24,616 nucleotides of DNA, from assembly GCA_946406275.1 (NCBI GenBank), contig CAMJJZ010000010.1:1-24616 (forward strand), written 5' to 3'. The DNA comes from an uncultured Bacteroidales bacterium (GTDB lineage: Bacteria > Bacteroidota > Bacteroidia > Bacteroidales > UBA932). Within the stretch, counting starts at the first letter, position 1. Every line of letters starts with the position of its first letter. The notes below the pieces were generated by a model. It was given only the letters and a program-made list of their open reading frames with translations. It did not search any database and was not told the DNA's origin. Below are positions 7,133-13,926 of this stretch, one piece after another. The translations under genes and the position numbers were made by a program.

Positions 7133-7957
7133 CTACTTGAATAAGGCTTTAACTACATCTTTGTGGGAGTGAACGGCGTTGAAGAGAGCCTCGATATTCA
7201 CCTTGGACTCTTCTCCCGTCGCATTGGGATACACCTGGATGGTGCCGCCGGGGGTGCGCTCCAGATAGAGGGCGTCGGGGTTGATCTGCATGCCGTAGTC
7301 GAAGAAGAGCTTGGAGGAAATCTCTTCCAGGGAGGCGTTAAGGAGAACTTCTTCCTTGTCCAGGATAATCACGGGGTCGATGATGTTCTCAAGGTCCCTT
7401 ACCTGGTGGGTGGAGATGACCACCACGCTGTCTTCTGCGGTGTAGCGGGTGATTGCGCTGCGGAACTGGGCCTTTGAAGGGATGTCAAGTCCGTTGGTGG
7501 GCTCGTCCATAAAATAATTGCGTGCGTTGCATGCGAGTGCGAAGGCAATCCAGGTCTTCTTGAGCTGACCGGCGCTCATTGCGTCCATGCGCTGAGTGGC
7601 TTCAACCTCGAACTCCGCAAGGATCTGGAGGAACTTTGCGTGGTCATAGGAAGCCCAGAGGCTGCCGGTTTCACGGCCGAAGCGCTCTGCCTTGTTGTGG
7701 ACGGGAGCAACCTCGTCCGGAAGATAGAACTGCTCTTCCAGAAGGGAAGGCTGGCGGTCGAAGGGGTTGCGGCCATCGGTGTCGATGGCGCCCTCCTGGG
7801 GTTTCTTGAGGCCGCACAGCAGCGTGAGAAGGGTGGTTTTGCCCACGCCGTTCTCACCAAGGAGGCCGTAGATGTTGCCTCCTTTGAGGTCCATGGAGAT
7901 GTTCGACAGAACTCTCTTGGTGCCGTAGCTGAAGGAAAGATTAGATACTGTTATCAT
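7133..7957 (-). CDS. ABC transporter ATP-binding protein
   Basis: A 274-aa ATPase subunit, first gene of the operon. Walker A GENGVGKTT is at 34-42, the Q-loop near EEQFYLPDE (74-82), the signature motif is MSAGQ at 127-131, Walker B NYFMDEP at 147-153, D-loop GLD and the switch His184 in STHQ. The signature differs from the canonical LSGGQ at two positions, as seen in some ABC-2 family ATPases. About 65 residues follow the ATPase core (from about 210) and probably form an accessory domain. The gene begins 4 nt after the operator dyad and about 35 nt after a consensus promoter, and continues into the permease with a 4-nt gap. Confidence 0.95.
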   Translation of the reverse strand: MITVSNLSFSYGTKRVLSNISMDLKGGNIYGLLGENGVGKTTLLTLLCGLKKPQEGAIDTDGRNPFDRQPSLLEEQFYLPDEVAPVHNKAERFGRETGSLWASYDHAKFLQILAEFEVEATQRMDAMSAGQLKKTWIAFALACNARNYFMDEPTNGLDIPSKAQFRSAITRYTAEDSVVVISTHQVRDLENIIDPVIILDKEEVLLNASLEEISSKLFFDYGMQINPDALYLERTPGGTIQVYPNATGEESKVNIEALFNAVHSHKDVVKALFK

Positions 7958-7960
7958 AGC

Positions 7961-7995
7961 TTTGCGAGTGTATTAGTTCATTAGTACACCGCAAA
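7961..7995. promoter_or_regulatory. Probable operator dyad for the YtrA-type regulator
   Basis: Outer arms TTTGCG (7961-7966) and CGCAAA (7990-7995) enclose inner arms GTGTA (7968-7972) and TACAC (7985-7989). The central 22 nt are themselves a partial palindrome (16 of 22 positions symmetric) with TTAG repeated. The dyad overlaps the -7 box at 7992-7999 and the predicted start of transcription, a layout suited to autorepression by the GntR protein encoded in the operon. Confidence 0.65.
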
Positions 7996-8022
7996 GGTAG
8001 TAACAAAAATTTAATCTCCAAA
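7992..8022 (-). promoter_or_regulatory. Consensus Bacteroidota promoter of the ABC/GntR/GIN operon
   Basis: On the minus strand, TTTG (8019-8022), a 19-nt spacer (8000-8018) and TACCTTTG (7992-7999): an exact match to the TTTG-N19-TAnnTTTG promoter of this phylum. An A-rich tract immediately upstream (8023-8040) may enhance it. This is the best promoter in the window. Confidence 0.85.
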
Positions 8023-8039
8023 TTTTTTTTTTGATTTTT

Positions 8040-8432
8040 TTACGAATTTTTTTCTCTCCACTGGGAGGGGAGCATTCCGGTGTGGTCCCGGAACAGGCGG
8101 GAGAAGTTGCTGCGGTCGTTGATTCCCACACGGCGGGCAATGACGGAGACGGGGACGTCGGGCTCCTTCAGAAGCTGCTTCTTTGCCTCTTCTATACGCA
8201 GACGCGTGCGCCACGTGCGAAAATCTTCACCTTTAACCTCCATACAATAATGGAAGAGTTGGGCCGATGATATCCCCATCCTTTTGGCTACCTCGGATGG
8301 ATTACCCTCCGGAAGAAGATAGCCGCGGCCGGCTTCCCAGCGGTTTACCGCTTCCTCTACGCGTGAGTCCGAAAAGGAAGGAGCCTGCTTCTTATCTCCA
8401 AGCAGGCTCCTTATTTTTGAAAGAAGTCCCAT
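8040..8432 (-). CDS. AraC-type helix-turn-helix regulator, stand-alone DNA-binding domain
   Basis: A 130-aa protein made almost entirely of an AraC/XylS DNA-binding domain. The first helix-turn-helix is near residues 44-68 (NPSEVAKRMGISSAQLFHY), the second near 93-125 (PVSVIARRVGINDRSNFSRLFRDHTG), ending in the family's PSQWR signature. There is no N-terminal ligand-binding domain, so it may respond through expression level or a partner. The start at 8432 is one base after the stop of the upstream enzyme gene; an ATG at 8450 would overlap it by 17 nt. No terminator separates it from the ABC operon downstream, so read-through is possible. Confidence 0.88.
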   Translation of the reverse strand: MGLLSKIRSLLGDKKQAPSFSDSRVEEAVNRWEAGRGYLLPEGNPSEVAKRMGISSAQLFHYCMEVKGEDFRTWRTRLRIEEAKKQLLKEPDVPVSVIARRVGINDRSNFSRLFRDHTGMLPSQWREKNS

Positions 8433-8433
8433 C

Positions 8434-9402
8434 TTACCAGCCAAGGACATATGCGAAGATTAGGGGAGCGACAATGGTTGCATCACTCTCAACGATGAAC
8501 TTGGGAGTATCCGGTGCGAGCTTGCCCCAGGTAATCTTCTCGTTGGGGACGGCGCCGGAGTAGGAACCGTAGCTGGTGGTGGAGTCCGAAATCTGGCAGA
8601 AATATGCCCAGAGGGGAGTGCCTTCCCATCCAAGATCCTGTTCCATCATGGGAACGCAGCAGATGGGGAAGTCACCGGCGGTGCCGCCGCCAATCTGGAA
8701 GAAGCCTACGCCGGGGGCGTTCTTCTTGTACCAGTCAACGAGGAACATCATGACCTCTACGCCCTGGATTACCATGTGGGGATCATATTCTCCGCGGATT
8801 ACGTGTGCGGTGAAGATGTTGCCGGTGGTGCAGTCTTCCCATGCGGGGCAGATGATGGGGATGTTCTTCTCACATGCTGCCACTACCCAGCTGTCCTTGG
8901 GGTCAATCTCATAGTACTGCTTGAGGACGCCGCTGCGGATCATCTGATAGATGAACTCGTAGGGGAGATACCTCTTACCCTCTGCCTTGGCCTTGTCCCA
9001 AACTTCCACGAGGTGCTTTTCCAGACGACGGAAAGCTTCTTCCTCAGGGATGCATGTGTCCGTTACGCGGTTGTAATGGTTGTCCAGGAGTTCCTGTTCC
9101 TGCTTGGGAGTGAGGTCACGGTAACCGGGAACCCTGTAATAGTGGCTGTGGGCCACCAGGTTCATGATATCCTCTTCAAGGTTGTTTGCAGAGCAGCAGA
9201 CGAAGGAGATCTTGTCCTGGCGGATCATCTCCGCGAGGGAGAGGCCAAGTTCTGCGGTGCTCATTGCGCCGGCCATTGCCAGGAACATCTTGCCACCCTT
9301 GTTAAGGAGGTCTTCATATGCCTTTGCGGCATCTATTAAGGCTGCCGAGTTGAAATGACGGTAGTGATGGGTGATGAATTGAGAGATAGGACCCTTTTCC
9401 AT
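8434..9402 (-). CDS. Deoxyhypusine synthase-like protein
   Basis: A 322-aa member of the deoxyhypusine synthase family, which transfers an aminobutyl group from spermidine in an NAD-dependent reaction. The C-terminal PNEKITWGK contains the catalytic Lys (Lys294, in the WGK of the eukaryotic enzyme). A glycine-rich stretch FQIGGGTAGDFP (about 236-246) and GAMSTAEL (45-52) fit the NAD site. Bacteria lack the eIF5A target, so the real acceptor is probably a small amine: bacterial homologues include homospermidine-synthase-type enzymes. MEKGPISQFI at 9402 is the typical N-terminus; the Met at 9432 would sit in the -7 box. It heads a two-gene unit with the AraC-type regulator. Confidence 0.88.
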   Translation of the reverse strand: MEKGPISQFITHHYRHFNSAALIDAAKAYEDLLNKGGKMFLAMAGAMSTAELGLSLAEMIRQDKISFVCCSANNLEEDIMNLVAHSHYYRVPGYRDLTPKQEQELLDNHYNRVTDTCIPEEEAFRRLEKHLVEVWDKAKAEGKRYLPYEFIYQMIRSGVLKQYYEIDPKDSWVVAACEKNIPIICPAWEDCTTGNIFTAHVIRGEYDPHMVIQGVEVMMFLVDWYKKNAPGVGFFQIGGGTAGDFPICCVPMMEQDLGWEGTPLWAYFCQISDSTTSYGSYSGAVPNEKITWGKLAPDTPKFIVESDATIVAPLIFAYVLGW

Positions 9403-9429
9403 TTTATAAACTTTTTTTAATTTTGTGTA

Positions 9430-9457
9430 CAAAGGTAAGATTTTTTTGCTAACTTTG
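9430..9457. promoter_or_regulatory. Divergent -7 boxes for the deoxyhypusine synthase-like gene (-) and TM2 operon (+)
   Basis: The minus strand has TACCTTTG (9430-9437), the plus strand TAACTTTG (9450-9457); both fit TAnnTTTG exactly. Neither has a clean TTTG -33 box at 19 nt. The boxes lie only 12 nt apart, so the two polymerases would compete for the same DNA. Predicted leaders are about 20 nt (-) and 40 nt (+). Confidence 0.6.
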
Positions 9458-9503
9458 TCCTTAACGTGAATAAAAACTGTTTAACCTAATAATTAAAAGT
9501 ACT

Positions 9504-9911
9504 ATGAAGAAATTCTTCCTTGCACTGGTTGCCATGTTCGCAATCACCGCAGTTGCTTCCGCAGCTAACTACATCGCTGACGATGCAGCTATCGATGCAG
9601 CCATCGAGAACGCAGTCGAACTCAATGCCTTCGATCTTGGCTCTACCGCTACCGCACCCCTCGGCGCTGCTTATGTAGCAATGGGCAACAACGATGTCGT
9701 ATCCCTCCTCCTCACCTTCTTCCTGGGTTGGACCGGTATTCATCGTATGTACATGGGCTCCACCTGGTGGATGTGGATTCCTTACCTCCTCACCGGCGGT
9801 GGCTTCGGTATCGTAGTTCTCCTGGACTTCGTATTCGAGCTTGTAGGCTTTGTTGATGGCTCCGGCCTTGGCAAGTTCTACGACAACCCTAACATCCTCA
9901 TGTGGCTGTAG
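9504..9911 (+). CDS. TM2-domain protein with signal peptide
   Basis: A 135-aa membrane protein. Residues 1-20 form a signal peptide ending VASA. A small Ala/Asp-rich extracytoplasmic segment (21-63) follows. The TM2 domain has two membrane helices at about 65-83 and 87-117, joined by the family's Gly-x-His-x-x-Tyr-x-Gly turn (GIHRMYMG, 78-85), and a conserved aspartate in the second helix (LLDFVFE). TM2 proteins have no settled biochemical role. It is the first gene of a four-gene operon and is followed by an overlapping GTG start. A terminator-like hairpin 116 nt after its stop may end most of its transcripts, implying that this protein is made in excess over the downstream products. Confidence 0.9.
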   Translation: MKKFFLALVAMFAITAVASAANYIADDAAIDAAIENAVELNAFDLGSTATAPLGAAYVAMGNNDVVSLLLTFFLGWTGIHRMYMGSTWWMWIPYLLTGGGFGIVVLLDFVFELVGFVDGSGLGKFYDNPNILMWL

Positions 9912-10627
9912 TGCTGCGTAAAGGCCTTATATCCGCTGCACTGCTGATAATTGCCCTAGGCGCATCCGCCCAAAGGAGGGCATCGGCAGACGTTGAGATT
10001 AAAACTCTTGCAGACGGAAAGGTTACAACGGTCACCAAACGCGTTTTCTGTCAAGGGAACGGTCGTTTGGTGACCGTTTTTTCTTCTCCTTCCAGTTATA
10101 CTACAATCACAAACCTGAAAGGAGAATTCAAACTGTACGTGCCCGCCTCCAACGAGGTCTTCTCCCGCGTGGACAAGGAGTTTGCATCGGATAACGAGCT
10201 TCTGTACCTCTTCCTTGCCGGCCGTCAGGACAACCTGGGCCTGCTTGGCATGGGATATACTCTCCAGGGCTCCAGTTTTGACGCTGACGGTTACCTCAAG
10301 CGCACGTACACTACAAAAAAGAAGGACAGCGCCCCCACGGTGGAGCTCGTCCTGAAGGATTACTTGCCTATATATGTGGCATATCTGGACCACTCCGGCA
10401 ATGTCCTCAGTAAAATGTATCTTTCCCAGTATACCAAGGGTTCCCGTCTGGTATTCCCCACAAGGGTTACGGAGGTATCGTACAATAAGGAAAAGCACGA
10501 TTCCACGGTGGTCAGGACCATTTATTCTTCCATCACCACAGACGGCACGGACCCCAACTTCGATTTCCAGGTCCCTGAAGGTGCCAAACCCGCGGGAAAT
10601 CCGCTTGACGCCCTGAAGAAAAAATGA
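9911..10627 (+). CDS. Secreted LolA-like protein (putative outer-membrane lipoprotein-sorting fold)
   Basis: A 238-aa exported protein. The signal peptide (1-20) ends in ASA followed by Gln21. The remainder is predicted beta-rich, with alternating strands such as RLVTVFSS, YTTITNLKGEFKLYVP and NFDFQVPEGAKP, resembling LolA/LolB-type lipoprotein-binding folds; I see no decisive motif, so this is a fold-level suggestion. The GTG at 9911 overlaps the TM2 stop by one base (TAGTG); an in-frame GTG at 9902 is possible but would add residues ahead of the signal peptide. The end overlaps the next gene by ATGA. Codons 39-58 carry a 15-bp perfect hairpin followed by a T-run, an intrinsic-terminator structure inside the coding sequence. 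Confidence 0.82.
   Translation: MLRKGLISAALLIIALGASAQRRASADVEIKTLADGKVTTVTKRVFCQGNGRLVTVFSSPSSYTTITNLKGEFKLYVPASNEVFSRVDKEFASDNELLYLFLAGRQDNLGLLGMGYTLQGSSFDADGYLKRTYTTKKKDSAPTVELVLKDYLPIYVAYLDHSGNVLSKMYLSQYTKGSRLVFPTRVTEVSYNKEKHDSTVVRTIYSSITTDGTDPNFDFQVPEGAKPAGNPLDALKKK
10027..10085 (+). terminator. Intrinsic terminator-like hairpin inside the LolA-like coding sequence
   Basis: Perfect 15-bp inverted repeat AACGGTCACCAAACG (10027-10041) / CGTTTGGTGACCGTT (10064-10078), extended inside by CGTT/AACG, followed directly by a six-T run (10077-10082) and CTTC. A smaller alternative hairpin, AACGGTC (10058-10064) / GACCGTT (10072-10078), ends at the same T-run. It lies 116 nt past the TM2 stop and probably attenuates transcription of the rest of the operon. 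Confidence 0.75.
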
Positions 10628-11595
10628 GAGCAAGGCTCGTTCTCCCGGCTTTGATGCTGCTTCTTAGCATTACGTCCCACGCGCAAAAAGTGCGTGGCAT
10701 TTTTTCTCTGTCGGACTGGGTAACCCGGAATTCCTACATAGGCCATGCAGGCAGGCAGTACGTCAAGCCCGTGCCGCCCAAGCCCTCCACATTCGAGCCC
10801 CTGGCTTTTGATCCGTCCGCTCCGGCAGGGAATATCGGGGCCGATGGAGAATTCGTCCTGGACCTTCTGGACCGAGGCCTCCGGGAAGATGCTCTGGTGC
10901 TGCTTGGGGAAGGGAATTACGCCCCCGGGGACAGCCTTTCCTGGCTCCGCGGCCTTGCACTTTTTGACGATAGGCAATTCCAGGCGGCAGACCAGTGGCT
11001 TTCCTCAGTAACGGGCCCTCTTGCAGAGCCGGCGCTCTTTTACGCCACCGTTGCCAAAACGCAGCTGGATGCCATAGATCCTGCTTTGGAGGCCCTTGAA
11101 AAGTATTCCGGAGATTATTCGGAATTGGCCGCACTCCAGAAAAGCGGCCTTGCGCTTGTGAAGGGAGATCTGAACGCTTTTGGCAAGTATTCGGAGGCAT
11201 TCGCGCTCAGCGACTATCGCCTCACGGACAGCGAAAACACGCTTAAGGGAATAGCGGCCTCCCTTGAAAAGAGCCGCAGGAGCCCCGCGCTGGCCGCTCT
11301 TATGAGCGCCGTGCTTCCGGGTTCCGGAAAGGTCTACGCCGGCCAGACTGGCCCCGGAGTGGCATCTTTCATTGCTGTGGGTTCCCTTGCTGCCATAACA
11401 GCGGAGCAGTGGAAGCACCATGGCGCAAAAGACTGGAGAACCATAGTCGCAGGCAGTCTATGCGGCATATTCTATATAGGTAATATATACGGAAGCTGGG
11501 TTTCCGTAGGCATACAAAGGCAGAACATTCAAGATGAAACCAAGGCGCTGGTACTTTATAATATCAGTATTCCTCTCGGTAGCTTTTTCCGCTAG
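10624..11595 (+). CDS. Secreted helical-repeat protein with C-terminal membrane hairpin (DUF5683-like)
   Basis: A 323-aa protein. The signal peptide (1-20) ends SHA before Gln21. Residues about 75-215 are helical repeats resembling tetratricopeptide units (GEFVLDLLDRGLREDALVLL, PALEALEKYSGDYSELAALQK). The C-terminal part has LPGSGKVYAG (231-240), the Pro-Gly-x-Gly-x-x-Tyr-x-Gly turn of TM2/DUF5683-like membrane hairpins, and two hydrophobic segments (about 244-260 and 273-297). It probably sits at the inner membrane with its repeats in the periplasm. The start overlaps the previous stop (ATGA). The last 62 nt overlap the next gene in another frame. Function unknown; a scaffold or assembly role is inferred from the helical repeats. 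Confidence 0.82.
   Translation: MRARLVLPALMLLLSITSHAQKVRGIFSLSDWVTRNSYIGHAGRQYVKPVPPKPSTFEPLAFDPSAPAGNIGADGEFVLDLLDRGLREDALVLLGEGNYAPGDSLSWLRGLALFDDRQFQAADQWLSSVTGPLAEPALFYATVAKTQLDAIDPALEALEKYSGDYSELAALQKSGLALVKGDLNAFGKYSEAFALSDYRLTDSENTLKGIAASLEKSRRSPALAALMSAVLPGSGKVYAGQTGPGVASFIAVGSLAAITAEQWKHHGAKDWRTIVAGSLCGIFYIGNIYGSWVSVGIQRQNIQDETKALVLYNISIPLGSFFR
10677..10705 (+). terminator. Second intragenic terminator-like hairpin
   Basis: CCACGCGC (10677-10684) pairs with GTGCGTGG (10690-10697) with one G-U wobble and loop AAAAA; a six-T run follows after two bases (10700-10705). It covers codons 18-27 of the helical-repeat gene, just past its signal peptide. It is weaker than the hairpin at 10027 but repeats its arrangement. 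Confidence 0.5.
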
Positions 11596-12211
11596 GGCCC
11601 AGTCCCCGGCGCTCAAGGCCGTTCAGTATGAGCGAATCCTGTTCGATGGCGCTGGCCCCTCCGAGGCCAACGACGCCCTCATTTCCCGTGCCCTCTGCCT
11701 CACGGAACTGGGACGATGGGCCGATGCCTCCGACGCCCTTGACCGCCTCCGCCTCTACGCCCTTGAGCCGTCCCAGATGCAGGATGCCAATTATCTGAAG
11801 GCTCTCTGCAAATATCGTCTTGGAGATTACGCAAGCGCTGCTACGGTAATGGCTGAAGGCTTTCCGGACACTCCTGATGCGCAGAAGTTAAGCACCTTGA
11901 TTACTGCCGCCAATTCTTGGAAGGGTAAGAATGAAATAATTGCCATGCTTTTGGGCCTGAATCCTCCCTACGGTCATCTGTACACCCATGCTTCGGGAGG
12001 AGTTCCCGTTACTCTGGCATCGGCAGGAGGTGTGGCGCTGTGGCTTGTAGCCGCGTTTTCCGGAGACTGGATAACGGCCATCGTGGGTGGTGGGCTCATC
12101 CTGAGCGAAACCTGGTGGCGGGGAAGCGTGCAGGCCATGCCGCAAAAAGCCCGCGAGTACAATACCCGCGAGCTTCCTAAGTATCTTGAAGAGCTCGAAG
12201 CCAGTCTCTAG
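11534..12211 (+). CDS. Secreted helical-repeat membrane protein, diverged relative of the preceding gene
   Basis: A 225-aa protein. The signal peptide (1-22) ends ARA before Gln23. Residues 45-125 look like two or three tetratricopeptide-type helix pairs (NDALISRALCLTELGRWADA, ANYLKALCKYRLGDYASAA). NPPYGHLYTHASGG (143-156) resembles the LPGSGKVYAG turn of the gene before it, in degenerate form, and is followed by hydrophobic segments at about 157-175 and 178-192. The domain order is the same as in the upstream protein, so the two may be anciently related. The first 62 nt overlap the upstream gene in another frame, so its signal peptide is encoded over the neighbour's C-terminus. Its TAG stop shares the CTAG at 12208-12211 with the convergent gene. 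Confidence 0.82.
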   Translation: MKPRRWYFIISVFLSVAFSARAQSPALKAVQYERILFDGAGPSEANDALISRALCLTELGRWADASDALDRLRLYALEPSQMQDANYLKALCKYRLGDYASAATVMAEGFPDTPDAQKLSTLITAANSWKGKNEIIAMLLGLNPPYGHLYTHASGGVPVTLASAGGVALWLVAAFSGDWITAIVGGGLILSETWWRGSVQAMPQKAREYNTRELPKYLEELEASL

Positions 12212-13866
12212 GCTCCGATGAATTCTCTGATCATTGACGTTGCCGGGATCTCCTTGTCCGGGACCGGCACAAAGTAGTGGATGAACTTCAGGAGCCTATG
12301 CGCTTCTGAGTATTCCGGGCAGTTCTGGGGAACGCTGCGGAGGATGGGCTCCGCGTGGTTCTTAAGCACCGCAAATTCAATGAGGTAGGCGGAATTGAAC
12401 ATTACATCCGCCATTTCCTGGAAGGGATAGATCCATTTGTGCTCTGCCCTGAGTACGTTCTGCCAGTTGGAGATGGACTCGCGGGCGCTGAAGGCTCCTT
12501 TGTTGTAGTCACGGACGATGCGCCTGAGAAGACGGTTGTCCGTGGTGGGAATCCAGTTGTGGTCGTCCAGCTGGGTGGAGGTGAGGGTGTTGATAAAGAT
12601 GCGGAACTTGGCGCATTCCGGGACCTTTTCCGTAAGGGCGGGATTCAGGGCGTGGATGCCTTCTATAAGGAGAACGCAGCCTTCCGTGAGTTTGAGAGTC
12701 TTGCCGTTGTATTCCCGCATGCCGGTTACAAAATTGTATTCCGGCACGGATACTTCATGGCCGCCGATGAGCTTCATGATGTCGCTTTCCATGAGGGCGT
12801 GGTCTACGGTGTCGAAGTTGTCGAAATCGTAGCTGCCGTCTGGTAACTTGGGGGTGTCCACGCGGTTCACGAAGTAATCGTCAGTGCTCATGCTCATGGG
12901 TTTGAGTCCGCAGGCCTTGAGCTGTATGGAAAGCCTCTTGCAGAAGGTGGTTTTTCCGGACGATGAAGGGCCGGTGATGAGGACAACCTTGAGGGGATTC
13001 TCCTCCCTGCGGCACCTGAGGTCTATCTCTTCCGCTATTTTCACGATTTTCTTTTCCTGAAGGGCTTCAGCTATCTGGATAAGCTCCGATGCGCGGCCAT
13101 TCAGGAAGGCCTCGTTTACGTCTCCTACGGTGCTCAGGCCCATGATTATGTCCCACTGGAGAGCCTCGTTGAACATCTCGTAAGTCTTGGGCTGGTCCAT
13201 GAAATCCGCAACCTTGGTGGGATTGTTACGTGCGGGAAGGCGGAGGAGGATACCGTCCTTGTAGAGCATGAGGTCCCAAACGGTGAGGTAACCTGTGGAA
13301 GGTACCAGTTTGCCGTAGAAATAATCTACCGTATCTCCAAGCGTGTAATAGTCCGTATATGCTTCGCCGCTGGTTTCCAGGAGGCGGACTTTGTCCTCAT
13401 AACCGGCTTTGCGGAACTCGCGGATAGCTTTATCGGTCTGGACGTCATAGCGGTGGAAAGGGAGGTCCTTGGACACAAGGTCCTGCATGTGGGCTTTCAG
13501 GACGTCCACGTCTTCCTGAGTGACGGGAGAATTGTCTTCCTTGCGAAGGTGGCAGAAATAGCCGTGGGAGAGGGGATGCTCAATGTACAGCTTGGAACCG
13601 GGGAAAGCGTCCGTTGCTGCTTTGAACATCAAAAAAGAAAGCGAGCGGCAGTACACTCTGCGCCCGCTAGGCTCCCTGACATCCATGAATTCGATGTCCT
13701 TGTTCTGAAAAACCTTGAATTTAAGTCCCTGGGACACATTGTTCACCTTGGCGGACACAATGGGGTACGGACAGGGGAATTCAAATTCTGAAAGCATCTG
13801 AAGGAGTGACGTCCCTTCCGGGAAACGTTTTGACTCCTTTGTGTTTTTGCAATAAACCTGGACCAT
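12208..13866 (-). CDS. TGS-domain nucleoside (uridine) kinase fusion
   Basis: A 552-aa protein. The N-terminal ~65 residues look like a TGS domain; residues to about 250 resemble the editing-like region of threonyl-tRNA synthetase; the C-terminal ~260 residues are a P-loop kinase of the uridine kinase/phosphoribulokinase family. Walker A is GPSSSGKTT at 299-307, followed by STDDYF and FDTVDHAL, both characteristic of uridine kinases; LIEGIHALNP is the Walker B region. This fusion is common in Bacteroidota and is annotated as nucleoside kinase; the substrate is not proven by sequence. I chose MVQVYCKN at 13866 because the longer frame's ATG (13890) would fall inside the promoter box. It lies divergent from nothing and downstream of adk on the same strand, but has its own promoter. 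Confidence 0.9.
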   Translation of the reverse strand: MVQVYCKNTKESKRFPEGTSLLQMLSEFEFPCPYPIVSAKVNNVSQGLKFKVFQNKDIEFMDVREPSGRRVYCRSLSFLMFKAATDAFPGSKLYIEHPLSHGYFCHLRKEDNSPVTQEDVDVLKAHMQDLVSKDLPFHRYDVQTDKAIREFRKAGYEDKVRLLETSGEAYTDYYTLGDTVDYFYGKLVPSTGYLTVWDLMLYKDGILLRLPARNNPTKVADFMDQPKTYEMFNEALQWDIIMGLSTVGDVNEAFLNGRASELIQIAEALQEKKIVKIAEEIDLRCRREENPLKVVLITGPSSSGKTTFCKRLSIQLKACGLKPMSMSTDDYFVNRVDTPKLPDGSYDFDNFDTVDHALMESDIMKLIGGHEVSVPEYNFVTGMREYNGKTLKLTEGCVLLIEGIHALNPALTEKVPECAKFRIFINTLTSTQLDDHNWIPTTDNRLLRRIVRDYNKGAFSARESISNWQNVLRAEHKWIYPFQEMADVMFNSAYLIEFAVLKNHAEPILRSVPQNCPEYSEAHRLLKFIHYFVPVPDKEIPATSMIREFIGA

Positions 13867-13887
13867 CGCTTTGGAGTTTAATGCTTG

Positions 13888-13918
13888 CAAAGATAAGAAT
13901 TTGCCGCAATAAATCCAA
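13888..13918 (-). promoter_or_regulatory. Promoter of the TGS-nucleoside kinase gene
   Basis: Minus-strand TATCTTTG (13888-13895) matches the -7 consensus; TTGG (13915-13918) lies 19 nt upstream, three of four bases of TTTG. It sits between the adk stop and the kinase start. Confidence 0.6.
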
Positions 13919-13926
13919 TATGGTTT

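Noticed and set aside
8022..8040. T-rich run on the plus strand near the AraC gene end, as a terminator
   Set aside because: There is no stem, and on the strand of the AraC gene the run reads as A; it fits better as an A-tract upstream of the ABC operon promoter.
8120..8146. GATTCCC...GGGCAATGACG, resembling the palindromic repeat family, inside the AraC-type gene
   Set aside because: It encodes VIARRVGIN, the conserved second helix-turn-helix of AraC proteins, and the arms do not pair properly; the similarity is coincidental.
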